From the NCBI RefSeq assembly GCF_964355755.1, contig NC_092674.1:17117001-17181000 (forward strand): a DNA stretch of 64,000 nt. Direction: 5' to 3'. The translations under genes were made by a program, and so were the position numbers. This DNA is from Antedon mediterranea (taxonomy: Eukaryota > Echinodermata > Crinoidea > Comatulida > Antedonidae). Below, in pieces: positions 35,434 through 47,625 of the stretch (position 1 is the first letter of the stretch; every line of letters starts with the position of its first letter). Under the pieces are notes generated by a model. The model made no database searches. It saw only the letters and a list, made by a program, of their open reading frames with translations, and was not told the origin of the DNA.

Positions 35434-35878
35434 CGGTGACAGCATAGGTTGCACCGCCAATTATAATCATATGTTCAATCGGAGTCAACACGTTGCTCCA
35501 GGTAGACTAATAAGTTATTTATATGTTTTCGGTGTCAACATGGTTGCACCGTTTATTAAACTCAATTCTCAAACGCGTGCTGGAGTCAACACATGTTGCC
35601 CCAGGCAGACTAATGTAGATTGTTTCTATACGTTTTTCGGTGCCAACATTTGGTTGCACTGCCTACCTAATTAAAATGTTTAAACATGTACTGGAGTCAA
35701 TACATGTTGCTCCAGGTAGACTAATGTAGGTGTTTCTATACGTTTTTCGATGTCAATATTTGGTTGCTCCACCTATCAGGCGCTAATGGTCAACCGGGTA
35801 CTGGAGTCAACACATGCTGCTCCAGGTAGACTATGTAGATAGTTTCTATACGTTCTGGGTGTCAACATATGTTGCACC
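35434..35878. repeat. Array of nine alternating palindromes in the Ngaro 3' region, copy 1
   Basis: Two palindrome types alternate every 47-57 bases: type 1 GGTGTCAACATGGTTGCACC and type 2 GGAGTCAACACATGTTGCTCC (21 bases, arms GGAG-CAACA/TGTTG-CTCC). Starts are near 35434, 35481, 35531, 35582, 35639, 35693, 35750, 35803 and 35858. Linkers also repeat (CAGGTAGACTAATGTAG, TTTCTATACGTTTT). They lie between the recombinase and the B repeats. They could be protein sites or RNA hairpins; role unknown. Confidence 0.85.
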
Positions 35879-35952
35879 GTCATCTGAATGGCTGTTCATC
35901 GGTTCTACCTGCACTTAATTTGGGCTGCTTCGTTGGCCCCTTCGTTGCCAAC

Positions 35953-36105
35953 TGTGTTTTGGCCCTTTCAGAGCATCCCAATGTTCCTTTATTATGTTTT
36001 CCTTTTACGTACATGCTGCAACGATGACTTGCCATTCATATTAAATAACTTTACAACCAATATTTGTTTCCTTGTTTTTGTTTATCGGGCTCACATGTGT
36101 CAAAA
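35953..36105 (+). repeat. Ngaro terminal repeat B, copy 1
   Basis: Runs from TGTGTTTTGGCCC to CATGTGTCAAAA and matches both B1 and B2 of copy 2. It is followed at once by satellite B (GTCTATTTATATGAAATG). The A2 segment and the second B are absent, consistent with recombination between B1 and B2. Confidence 0.85.
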
Positions 36106-36365
36106 GTCTATTTATATGAAATGAATGATCAATCATTGAAAAATAATGCTATGCAACTTTGTTTCTTATTTTAAAAAAGGTCCACTTGTTTAGGCCTGAC
36201 ATTTACAACCCTCAAAATATCTCACTTTCAAAAACAATATTTATTTTCAAATAAAAAAAAAATATCCTTACAGGTTCGAACCCACTACTGGGAGCACTCA
36301 AAACTGAGCATTACCCGTTATGCCATAAAGTAGTACACGACAGAACAGTTTGTAATAGTCTATTT
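36106..36365. repeat. Single satellite B unit 3' of Ngaro copy 1
   Basis: One complete unit with a shortened A-run (~9 A) and with ATGCCATAAAGTAG in place of the usual A-box complement, so its pol III A box is lost. The same unit lies at 57657-57916, proof that both Ngaro copies share one insertion site. Confidence 0.9.
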
Positions 36366-37315
36366 ATAAGTGTATTACGTAATTCATCATTACGTCATAA
36401 AAATCATATTAACCTTGTTAAAACCAAAATGGCCAGTTAACTAAGACGACTGAGCGTCGTGTTGACAACACGTATGTCGTGGGTTCGATTCCAACGCTGG
36501 TCGGTGGAATAGAGTTAAAGGTATGTGACCAACTGTGTTTGGGGTTCACAGAAGTTACGTCCCCCTTTCCACCACACATCTTGAGAAGGCACTAGCAATG
36601 CATCTGGTGATGATGTGGTGGAAACGACCCCAAGGCTGTGGCAGGGCCTTGGCTTTCGCTACATGTATTTGATCTCGTAAATTTTATGTTTAGCGCCCTC
36701 AATTTAATGTAAAAAGATATTAATTTATCTTCGTTACGTGTTTAAAAGAGAATGTATGTCTCATCGTAGTTTGGGATGCCGTTTGTTATTATGCAAATGA
36801 GTTTTGCAGGTGTAGTGGGAAAGATGGTATTGTTAGTAATTCGTGGTCAACACACCACACTGTCACGCCACACTGTTGAATTTTGATTTTGTTAATCAAT
36901 GTTGCTACATTGGTAGCGAAATGTCCGATTCATGCAAGATATTGTATTGTAATATGTTATAAATAAACATTTATGGATGGTAGTTGGTGTGTATGGCCGC
37001 ACCGTCCCAGAATAAACATGTTTTAAAGAGATAGTTTGTCTCCGATGATTTTTGTATGGGGTTAATGGAGAGTGAAATAGATCAAATATAGAACATTTGC
37101 AAAGATGCCGATTTCCAGACCGATTTCGAAACTTAGACTAATTCCGCCGCCGGGCTAGGCCTTAGGCATATACGAAGTCGAAATTTTAAAGTAGAAAACT
37201 CTACCTAAACTTTTGAATTCGCATCTGGATAGTTGAATTTTTAACAAATATCATAAATATCATAGGTGATTATGTATGGTAAAAAGTATAAGTATAAGTG
37301 CAATTCTTTAAAAAG
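36366..37315. other. Unique flank shared by both duplicated blocks, with SINE-like content
   Basis: About 950 non-satellite bases, nearly the same as at 57917-58826. It includes the tRNA-like head at 36431-36503, an 11-bp inverted repeat (36566-36576 with 36614-36624), and no open reading frame of note. The part after the tRNA-like head (to perhaps 36700) may be the body of a SINE of unassigned family. AATAAA occurs twice near 36960-37015. Confidence 0.55.
36431..36503 (+). ncRNA. tRNA-Val(GAC)-like SINE head or tRNA pseudogene
   Basis: The 73 bases fit standard tRNA numbering without gaps. The acceptor stem GGCCAGT/GCTGGTC forms 7 pairs, two of them G-U. The D stem is 2-3 pairs because A10 replaces G. 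The anticodon arm is CGTG/CACG with loop TTGACAA, giving anticodon GAC after T33, and the variable loop is ATGTC. The T arm has loop TTCGATT and 4 of 5 pairs. The B box GGTTCGATTCC is perfect. The A box TAACTAAGACG has one change from consensus, and the D loop has GA instead of GG. These flaws and the non-tRNA 3' continuation favour a SINE head over a functional tRNA. Confidence 0.7.
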
Positions 37316-40300
37316 GTCCACTTGGTTAGGCATGACATTTACAAACATAAAAATATCTCACTATCAAAAACAAAATTTATTTTCAAATAAAAAAAAAGAA
37401 AAAAAATATACCTAGAAGTTCGAACCCACTATTGAAATCACTCAAACCTGAGCATTACCCGTTACGCCCTCAAACCAGTAGATGACTGAAGAACTGATAA
37501 TAGTCTATTTATATGAAATAGATGATCAATCAATGAAAAATAATGCCATGCAACTTTGTTTCTGATTTAAAAAAAGATTCACTTGTTCAGGCTTGACAGT
37601 TGCAACCCTCAAAATATCTCGCTTTCAAAAACAATATTTATTTTCAATAAAGAAAAAGAAAAGAAAAAAATACCCGTATAGGTTAGAACCCACTGCTGAG
37701 AGCACTCAAACCTGAGCATTACCCGTTACGCCACAAACCAGTAGATGACTGAGGAGCTGATAATAGTCTATTTATATGAAATTAATGACCAATCAATGAA
37801 AAATAATGCCATGCAACTTTGTTTCTGATTTTAAAAAAGGTCCACTTGTTTAGGCCTGACATTTACAAACATAAAAATATCTCACTATCAAAAACAAAAT
37901 TTATTTTCAATTAAAAAAAAAAAGAAAAAAGAAATTTCCCTAGAGGTTCGACCCACTACTCAGAGCACTCAAACCTGAGCATTACCCGTTACGCCACAAA
38001 CAAGTAGATGACTGAAGAGCTGATAATAGTCTATTTATATGAAATAAATAATAAATCAATGAAAAATAATGCCATGCAACTTTGTTTCTGATTTTACAAA
38101 AGGTCCACTTGTTTAGGCCTGACATTTACAACCCTCAAAATATCTCACTTTCAAAAACAATATTTATTTTCAATTTAAAAAAAAAAGAAAAAATATATCC
38201 CTAGAAGTTCGAACCCACTATTGAAATCACTCAAGCCTGAGCATTACCCGTTACGCCGCAAATCAGTAGATGACTGAAGAGCTGATAATAGTCTATTTAT
38301 ATGAAATAGATGATCAATCAATGAAAAATAATGCCATGCAACTTTGTTTCTGATTTTTAAAAAGGTCCACTTGTTTAGGCCTGACATTTACAACGCTCAA
38401 AATATCTCACTTTCAAAAACAATATTTATTTTCAATGAAAAAAAAAGAAGAAATAAAATACCCGTATAGGTTCGAACCCACTGCTGAGAGAACGCAAACC
38501 TGAGCATTACCCGTTACGCCACAAACCAGTAGATGACTGAAGAGCTGATAATACTCTATTTATATGAAATAAATAATAAATCAATGAAAAATAATGCCAT
38601 GCAACTTTGTTTCTGATTTTAAAAAAGGTCCACTTGTTTAGGCCTGATATTTACAACCCTCAAAATATCTCACTTTCAAAAACAATATTTATTTTCAATT
38701 AAAAAAAAAAACAAAAAAAACGTAGAGGTTCGAACACACTACTGAGTGCACTCAAACCTGAGTATTAACCGTTACGACACAAACCAGTAGATAATTGAGG
38801 AGCTGATAATAGTCTATTTATATGAAATTAATGATCAATCAATGAAAAATAATGCTATGCAACTTTGTTTCTGATTTTAAAAAAGGTCCACTTGTTTAGG
38901 CCTGACATTTACAATCTCACTTTCAAAAACAATATTTATTTTCAATTTAAAAAATAAATAAATAAAAATATTCTTAGAGGGGCGAATCCAATACTGCGAG
39001 CACCCAAACTTGAGCATTACCCGCTACGCCACAAACCAGTAGATGACTAAAAAGCTGATAATAGTCTATTTATATGAAATGAATGATCAATCAATGAAAA
39101 ATAATGCCATGCAACTTTGTTTCTGATTGAAAAAAAGATCCGTTTGTTTAGGCCTGACATTTACAACTATAACAATATCTCACTTTCAAAAACAATATTT
39201 ATTTTCAAAAAAAAAAGAGAAAAAAAGCAATATCCCTAGAAGTTGGAACCCGCTACTGAGAACACTCAAACCTGGGTATTACCCGTTACGCCACAAACCA
39301 GTAGATGACTGAAGAGCTGATAATATGAAATTAATGATCAATCAATGAAAAATAATGCCATGCAACTTTGTTTCTGATTTTAAAAAAGGTCCACTTGTTT
39401 AGGCCTGACATTTACAATCATCAAAATAACTCACTTTCAAAAACAATATTTATTTTCAATTAAAAAAAAAAGAAAAAATTTCTTAGAGGTTCGAACCCAC
39501 TACTGCGAGAACTCAAACATGAGCATTACCGGTTACGCCACAACCCAGTAGATGAGTGAAGAGCTGATAATAGTCTACTTATATGAAATAAATGATTAAT
39601 CAATGAAAAATAATGTTATGCAACTTTGTTTCTGATTTTAAAAAAAGGTCCACTTCTTTAGGCCTGACATTTACAACCCTCAAAATATCTCATTTTCAAA
39701 AAAAATATTTATTTTCCATTTAAAAAAAAAGAAAAAAGAAATATCCCTAGAGGTTCGAACCCACTACTGAGAGCACTCAAACCTGAGCATTACCCGTTAC
39801 GCCGCAAAACCAGTAGATGACTGAAGAGCTGATAATAGTCTATTTATATGAAGTAGATGATCAATCAATGAAAAATAATGCCATGCAACTTTGTTTCTGA
39901 TTTTAAAAAAGGTCCACTTGTTTAGGCCTGACATTTACAACCCTCAAAATATCTCACTTTCAAAAACAATATTTATTTTCAATTTAAAAAAAAAAGAAAA
40001 AATATATCCCTAGAAGTTCGAACCCACTATTGAAATCACTCAAGCCTGAGCATTACCCGTTACGCCGCAAATCAGTAGATGACTGAAGAGCTGATAATAG
40101 TCTATTTATATGAAATAGATGATCAATCAATGAAAAATAATGCCATGCAACTTTGTTTCTGATTTTTAAAAAGGTCCACTTGTTTAGGCCTGACATTTAC
40201 AACGCTCAAAATATCTCACTTTCAAAAACAATATTTATTTTCAATGAAAAAAAAGAAGAAATAAAATACCCGTATTGGTTCGAACCCACTGCTGAGAGCA

Positions 40301-41129
40301 CGCAAACCTGAGCATTACCCGTTACGCCACAAACCAGTAGATGACTGAAGAGCTGATAATACTCTATTTATATGAAATAAATAATAAATCAATGAAAAAT
40401 AATGCCATGCAACTTTGTTTCTGATTTTTAAAAAGGTCCACTTGTTTAGGCCTGATATTTACAACCCTCAAAATATCTCACTTTCAAAAACAATATTTAT
40501 TTTCAATCAAAAAAAAAAGAAAAAAAAAATCCCGTGTAGGTTCGAACCCACTGCTGAGAGCACTCAAACATGAGCATTACCCGTTACGCCACAAACCAGT
40601 AGATGACTGAAGAGCTGATAATAGTCTATTTATATGAAATGAATGATCAATCAATGAAAAATAATGCTATGCAACTTTGTTTCTGATTGAAAAAAGATCC
40701 GTTTGTTTAGGCCTGACATTTACAACCCTCAAAATATCTCATTTTCAAACAAAATATTTATTTTCAATAAAAAAAAAAAAAAAGAAATATCCCTAGAGGT
40801 TCGAACACCGCTACTGAGAGCACTCAACCCTGGGTATTACCCGTTACGCCACAAACAAGTAGATGGCTGAAGAGCTGATAATATGAAATGAATGATCAAT
40901 AAATGAAAAATAATGTTATGCAACTTTGTTTCTGATTTTAAAAAAGGTCCACTTGTTTAGGCCTGACATTTACAACTATAACAATATCTCACTTTCAAAA
41001 ACAATATTTATTTTCAAATACAAAAAAAAGAAAAAAAAAATCCCTAGAAGTTCGAACCCACTATTGAAATCATTCAAGCCTGAGCATTACCCGTTACGCC
41101 ACAAATCAGTAGATGACTGAAGAGCTGAT

Positions 41130-41472
41130 AATAGTGAGTGAGTGAGTGAGTGAGTGGCCGAGCGGTTAAGACAGTGGAACCGTAATCACGTAGCCATAAC
41201 ATCGGCAGGGGTTCGGGGCTCACTCACTCCATGGTTCTGGTGGTAGAACGAGTCTTCTCGGATAAGGACTATAAACCGTAGGTCCAGTGTACACAACTTG
41301 CTCGTGTGCACTTTAAAGAACCTAGTACATCTTTCGAGACGAGTAGGGGGTTACCCCGGTGTACTAGTACATCACAGCCACTGATCACCAACAGGGCCCT
41401 CTGGGAGATCAGTCTTTGACTGAAGAGGTCACCCAGTATAAAGATAAAACAAACAAACAAACAAACAATAGT
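41130..41472 (+). mobile_element. tRNA-Leu/Ser-type SINE inserted in satellite B
   Basis: The body is 41136-41466. A perfect A box TGGCCGAGCGG lies at 41155-41165 and a near-consensus B box GGTTCGGGGCT at 41210-41220, 44 bases apart as in long-variable-arm (Leu/Ser) tRNAs. The flanking GTGAGTGAG/CTCACTCAC can form an acceptor-like stem. A ~200-base body and a tail ATAAAACAAACAAACAAA follow. The element splits a satellite B unit and is flanked by the 6-bp duplication AATAGT (41130-41135 and 41467-41472), as expected from target-primed insertion. It encodes no protein and would depend on a partner LINE, not seen here. Confidence 0.88.
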
Positions 41473-44400
41473 CTATTTATATGAAATAGATGATCAATCA
41501 ATGAAAAATAATGCCATGCAACTTTGTTTCTGATTTTAAAAAAGATCCGTTTGTTTACAATCTCACTTTCAAAAACAATATTTATTTTCAATTTAAAAAA
41601 AAAATTAATAAAAATAACCTTAGAGGTGCGAACACACTACTGCGAGCACTCAAACTTGAGCATTACCCGCTACGCCACAAACCAGTAGATGACTGAAGAG
41701 CTAATAATACTCTATTTATATGAAATGAATAATAAATCAATGAAAAATAATGCCATGCAACTTTGTTTCTGATTGAAAAAAAGATCCGTTTGTTTAGGCC
41801 TGACATTTACAACCCTCAAAATATCTCATTTAAAAAAAAATATTTATCTTCAATTAAAAAAAAAAAGAAAAAAGAAATATCCCTAGAGGTTCGAACCCAC
41901 TACTGAGAGCACTCAGACCTGAGTATTACACGTTACGCCACAAACCAGTAGATTACTGAGGAGCTGATAATAGTCTATTTATATGAAATTAATGATCAAT
42001 CAATGAAAAATAATGTTATGCAACTTTGTTTCTGATTTTAAAAAAGGTCCACTTGTTTAGGCCTGACATTTACAACTATAACAATATCTCACTTTCAAAA
42101 ACAATATTTATTTTCAAATAAAAAAAAAAGAAAATAAATATCCCTAGAAGTTCGAACCCACTATTGAAATCACTCAAACCTGAGCATTACCCGTTACGCC
42201 GCAAACCAGTAGATGACTGACGAGCTGATAATAGTCTATTTATATGAGATAGATGATAAATCAATGAAAAATAATGCCATGCAACTTTGTTTCTGATTTT
42301 AAAAAAGGTCCACTTGTTTAGGCCTGACATTTACAACCCTCAAAATATCTCACTTTCAAAAACAATATTTATTTTCAATTAAAAAAAAAAGAAAAAAAAA
42401 TTCCCGTTTAGGTTCGAACCCACTGCTGAGAGCACTCAAACCTGAGCATTACCCGTTACGCCACAAACCAGTAGATGACTGAAGAGCTGATAATAGTCTA
42501 TTTATATGAAATGAATGATCAATCAATGAAAAATAATGCCATGCAACTTTGTTTCTGATTGAAAAAAAGATCCGTTTGTTTAGGCCTGACATTTACAACC
42601 CTCAAAATATCTCATTTAAAAAAAAAATATTTATCTTCAATTAAAAAAAAAAGAAAAAAGAAATATCCCTAGAGGTTCGAACCCACTATTGAGAGCACTC
42701 AGACCTGAGTATTACACGTTACGCCACAAACCAGTAGATGAATGATGAGCTGATAATAGTCTATTTATATGAAATTAATTATCAATCAATGAAAAATAAT
42801 GTTATGCAACTTTATTTCTGATTTTAAAAAAGGTCCACTTGTTTAGGCCTGACATTTACAATCTCACTTTCAAAAACAATATTTATTTTCAATTTAAAAA
42901 AAAAAATAAATAAAAATAACCTTAGAGGTGCGAACCCACTACTGCGAGCACTCAAACTTGAGCATTACCCGCTACGCCACAAACCAGCAGATGACTGGAG
43001 AGCTAATAATACTCTATTTATATGAAATGAATAATAAATCAATGAAAAATAATGCCATGCAACTTTGTTTCTGATTGAAAAAAAGATCCGTTTGTTTAGG
43101 CCTGACATTTACAACCCTCAAAATATCTCATTTTCAAACAAAATATTTATTTTCAATAAAAAAAAAAAGAAATATCCCTAGAGGTTCGAACACCGCTACT
43201 GAGAGCACTCAAACCTGGGTATTACCCGTTACGCCACAAACCAGTAGATGACTGAAGAGCTGATAATAGTCTATTTATATGAAATGAATGATCAATCAAT
43301 GAAAAATAATGCCATGCAACTTTGTTTCTGATTGAAAAAAAGATCCGTTTGTTTAGGCCTGACATTTACAACCCTCAAAATATCTCATTTAAAAAAAAAA
43401 TATTTATCTTCAATTAAAAAAAAAAGAAAAAAGAAATATCCCTAGAGGTTCGAACACCGCTACTGAGAGCACTCAAACCTGGGTATTACCCGTTACGCCA
43501 CAAACCAGTAGATGACTGAAGAGCTGATAATATGAAATGAATGAACAATCAATGAAAAATAATGTTATGCAACTTTGTTGCTGATTTTAAAAAAGGTCCA
43601 TTTGTTTAGGCCTGACATTTACAACTATAACAATATCTCACTTTCAAAAACAATATTTATTTTCAAATACAAAAAAAAGAAAAAAAATATCCCTAGAAGT
43701 TCGAACCCACTATTGAAATCACTCAAGCCTGAGCATTACCCGTTACACCGCAAACCAGTAGATGACTGAAGAGCTGACCTAATAGTCTATTTATATGAAA
43801 TGAATGATCAATCAATGAAAAATAATGCCATGCAACTTTGTTTCTGATTGAAAAAAAGATCCGTTTGTTTAGGCCTGACATTTACAACCCTCAAAATATC
43901 TCATTTTCAAACAAAATATTTATTTTCAATAAAAAAAAAAAAAAGAAATATCCCTAGAGGTTCGAACACCGCTACTGAGAGCACTCAAACCTGGGTATAC
44001 CCGTTACGCCACAAACCAGTACATGACTGAAGAGCTGATAATATGAAATGAATGAACAATCAATGAAAAATAATGTTATGCAACTTTGTTTCTGATTTTA
44101 AAAAAGGTCCACTTGTTTAGGCCTGACATTTACAACTATAACAATATCTCACTTTCAAAAACAATATTTATTTTCAAATACAAAAAAAAGAAAAACAATA
44201 TATATAGAAGTTCAAACCCACTATTGAAATCACTCAAACCTGAGCATTACCCGTTACGCCGCAAACCAGTAGTTGACTGACGAGCTGATAATAGTCTATT
44301 TATATGAGATAGATGATAAATCAATGAAAAATAATGCCATTCAACTTTGTTTCTGATTTTAAAAAAGGTCCACTTGTTTAGGCCTGGCATTTACAACCCT

Positions 44401-47400
44401 CAAAATATCTCACTTTCAAAAACAATATTTATTTTCAATTAAAAAAAAAACAAAAAAAAAATCCCGTGTAGGTTCGAACCCACTGCTGATAGCACTCAAA
44501 CATGAGCATTACCCGTTACGCCACAAACCAGTAGATGACTGAAGAGCTGATAATAGTCTATTTATATGAAATGAATGATCAATCAATGAAAAATAATGCC
44601 ATGCAACTTTGTTTCTGATTGAAAAAAAGATCCGTTTGTTTAGGCCTGACATTTACAACCCTCAAAATATCTCATTTTCAAACAAAATATTTATTTTCAA
44701 TAAAAAAAAAACGAAATATCCCTAGAGGTTCGAACACCGCTACTGAGAGCACTCAAACCTGGGTATTAACCGTTACGCCACAAACCAGCAGATGACTGAA
44801 GAGCTGATAATATGAAATGAATGATCAATCAATGAAAAATAATGTTATGCAACTTTGTTTCTGATTTTAAAAAAGGTCCACTTGTTTAGGCCTGACATTT
44901 ACAACCCTCAAAATATCTCACTTTCAAAAACAATATTTATTTTCAATTAAAAAAAAAATAAAAAAAAATCAGGTGTAGGTTCGAACCCACTGTTGAGAGC
45001 ACTCAAACATGAGCATTACCCGTTACGCCACAAGCCAGTAGATGACTGAAGAGCTGATAATATGAAATGAATGAACAATCAATGAAAAATAATATTATGC
45101 AGCTTTGTTTCTGATTTTAAAAAAGGTCCACTTGTTTAGGCCTGACATTTACAACTATAACAATATCTCACTTTCAAAAACAATATTTGTTTTCAAATAC
45201 AAAAAAAAGAAAAACAATATATATAGAAGTTCGAACCTACTATTGAAATCACTCAAACCTGAGCATTACCCGTTACGCCGCAAACCAGTAGATGACTGAC
45301 GAGCTGATAATAGTCTATTTATATGAGATAGATGATAAATCAATGAAAAATAATGCCATGCAACTTTGTTTCTGATTTTAAAAAAGGTCCACTTGTTTAG
45401 GCCTGGCATTTACAACCCTCAAAATATCTCACTTTCAAAAACAATATTTATTTTCAATTAAAAAAAAAAGAAAAAAAAATCCCGTGTAGGTTCGAACCCA
45501 CTGCTGAGAGCACTCAAACATGAGCATTACCCGTTACGCCACAAACCAGTAGATGACTGAAGAGCTGATAATAGTCTATTTATATGAAATGAATGATCAA
45601 TCAATGAAAAATAATGCCATGCAAATTTGTTTCTGATTGAAAAAAAGATCCGTTTGTTTAGGCCTGACATTTACAACCCTCAAAATATCTCATTTTCAAA
45701 CAAAATATTTATTTTCAATAAAAAAAGAAAAAAGAAATATCCCTACTAGAGGTTCGAACACCGCTACTGAGAGCACTCAAACCTGGGTATTACCCGTTAC
45801 GCCACAAACCAGTAGATGACTGAAGAGCTGATAATATGAAATGAATGATCAATCAATGAAAAATAATGTTATGCAACTTTGTTTCTGATTTTAAAAAAGG
45901 TCCACTTGTTTAGGCCTGACATTTACAACTATAACAATATCTCACTTTCAAAAACAATATTTATTTTCAAATACAAAAAAAAGAAAAAAAATATCCCTAG
46001 AAGTTCGAACCCACTATTGAAATCACTCAAGCCTGAGCATTACCCGTTACGCCGCAAACCAGTAGATGACTGAAGAGCTGATAATAGTCTATTTATATGA
46101 AATAGATGATCAATCAATGAAAAATAATGCCATGCAACTTTGTTTCTGATTAAAAAAAATTTCCACTTGTTTAGGCCTGACATTTACAACCCTCAAAATA
46201 TCTCACTTTCAAAAACAATATTTATTTTCAATTAAAAAAAGAAAAGAAAAAAAATACCCGTATAGGTTCGAACCCACTGCTGCGAATACTCAAACCTGAG
46301 CATTACCCGTTACGCCACAAACCAGTAGATGACTGAAGAGCTGATAATAGTCTATTTATATGAAATAAATTATCAATCAATGAAAAATAATGCCATGCAA
46401 CTTTGTTTCTGATTTTAAAAAAGGTCCACTTGTTTAGGCCTGGCATTTACAACCCTCAAAATATCTCACTTTCAAAAACAATATTTATTTTCAATTAAAA
46501 AAAAAAGAAAAAAAAATTCCCGTGTAGGTTCGAACCCACTACTGAGAGCACTCAAACATGAGCATTACCCGTTACGCCACAAACCAGTAGATGACTGAAG
46601 AGCTGATAATACTCTATTTATATGAAATGAATGATCAATCAATGAAAAATAATGCATGCAACTTTGTTTCTGATTGAAAAAAAGATCCGTTTGTTTAGGC
46701 CTGACATTTACAACCCCAAAAATATCTCATTTTCAAACAAAATAGTTATTTTCAATTAAAAAAAAAAGAAATATCCCTAGAGGTTCGAACACCGCTATTG
46801 AGAGCACTCAAACCTGGGTATTACCCGTTACTCCACAAACCAGTAGATGACTGAAGAGCTGATAATATGAAATGAATGATCAATCAATGAAAAATAATGT
46901 TATGCAACTTTGTTTCTGATTTTAAAAAAGGTCCACTTGTTTAGGCCTGACATTTACAACTATAACAATATCTCACTTTCAAAAACAATATTTATTTTCA
47001 AATACAAAAAAAAGAAAAAAAATATCCCTAGAATTTCGAACCCACTATTGAAATCACTCAAGCCTGAGCATTACCCGTTACGCCGCAAACCAGTAGATGA
47101 CTGAAGAGCTGATAATAGTCTATTTATATGAAATAGATGATCAATAAATGAAAAATAATGCCATGCAACTTTGTTTCTGATTTAAAAAAATTTCCACTTG
47201 TTTAGGCCTGACATTTACAACCCTCAAAATATCTCACTTTCAAAAACAATATTTATTTTCAATTAAAAAAAAAAAGAAAAAAAATACCCGTATAGGTTCG
47301 AACCCACTGCTGAGAGCACTCAAACCAGAGCATTACCCGTTACGCCGCAACCCAGTAGATGACTGAAGAGCTGATAATAGTCTATTTATATGAAATAGAT

Positions 47401-47539
47401 GATCAATCAATGAAAAATAATGCCATGCAACTTTGTTTCTGATTTAAAAAAATGTCCACTTGTTTAGGCCTGACATTTACAACCCTCAAAATATCTCACT
47501 TTCAAAAACAATATTTATTTTCAATTAAAAAAAAAAGAA

Positions 47540-47625
47540 AAAAAATACCCGTATAGGTTCGAACCCACTGCTGAGAGCACTCAAACCTGAGCATTACCCG
47601 TTACGCCACAAACCAGTAGATGACT
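47540..47625 (-). promoter_or_regulatory. Representative tRNA-like pol III unit of satellite B
   Basis: On the minus strand the A box TGGCGTAACGG (47598-47608) fits TRGYNNARNNG perfectly. The D arm can form GCGT/ATGC around loop AACGGGTA. The B box GGTTCGAACCT (47555-47565) differs from GGTTCGANNCC at one base, and 32 bases separate the boxes. Nine bases past the B box a T-run (47526-47545) begins, which would stop RNA polymerase III. Predicted RNA is ~75-80 nt. Acceptor, anticodon and T stems are poor, so this is tRNA-derived and not a working tRNA. Most satellite B units in the window have the same layout. Confidence 0.65.

Larger units (their letters stand above)
30541..36105 (+). mobile_element. 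Ngaro/DIRS-type retrotransposon, copy 1, 5'-truncated
   Basis: In order the element has an SGNH-like fragment, a minisatellite, a gag-like ORF, RT/RNase H, a tyrosine recombinase, a 3' hairpin array and one B terminal repeat. Tyrosine-recombinase retrotransposons integrate through a recombinase instead of a DDE integrase. Homology with copy 2 begins at GCCCGGCC (30541, matching 51326), so the A1 repeat and 5' region are absent. At the 3' end a single B repeat (35953-36105) joins satellite B directly, where copy 2 has B1-A2-B2. All coding parts carry stops or frameshifts. Confidence 0.85.

Noticed and set aside
36566-36624. 11-bp inverted repeat as a terminator or MITE end
   Set aside because: Short arms with a 37-base loop in a possible SINE body. 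Nothing else supports a separate element.
47540-47625. Functional tRNA gene in each satellite B unit
   Set aside because: Acceptor, anticodon and T stems do not pair well and no anticodon loop can be placed. Only the pol III boxes and the D arm are convincing.
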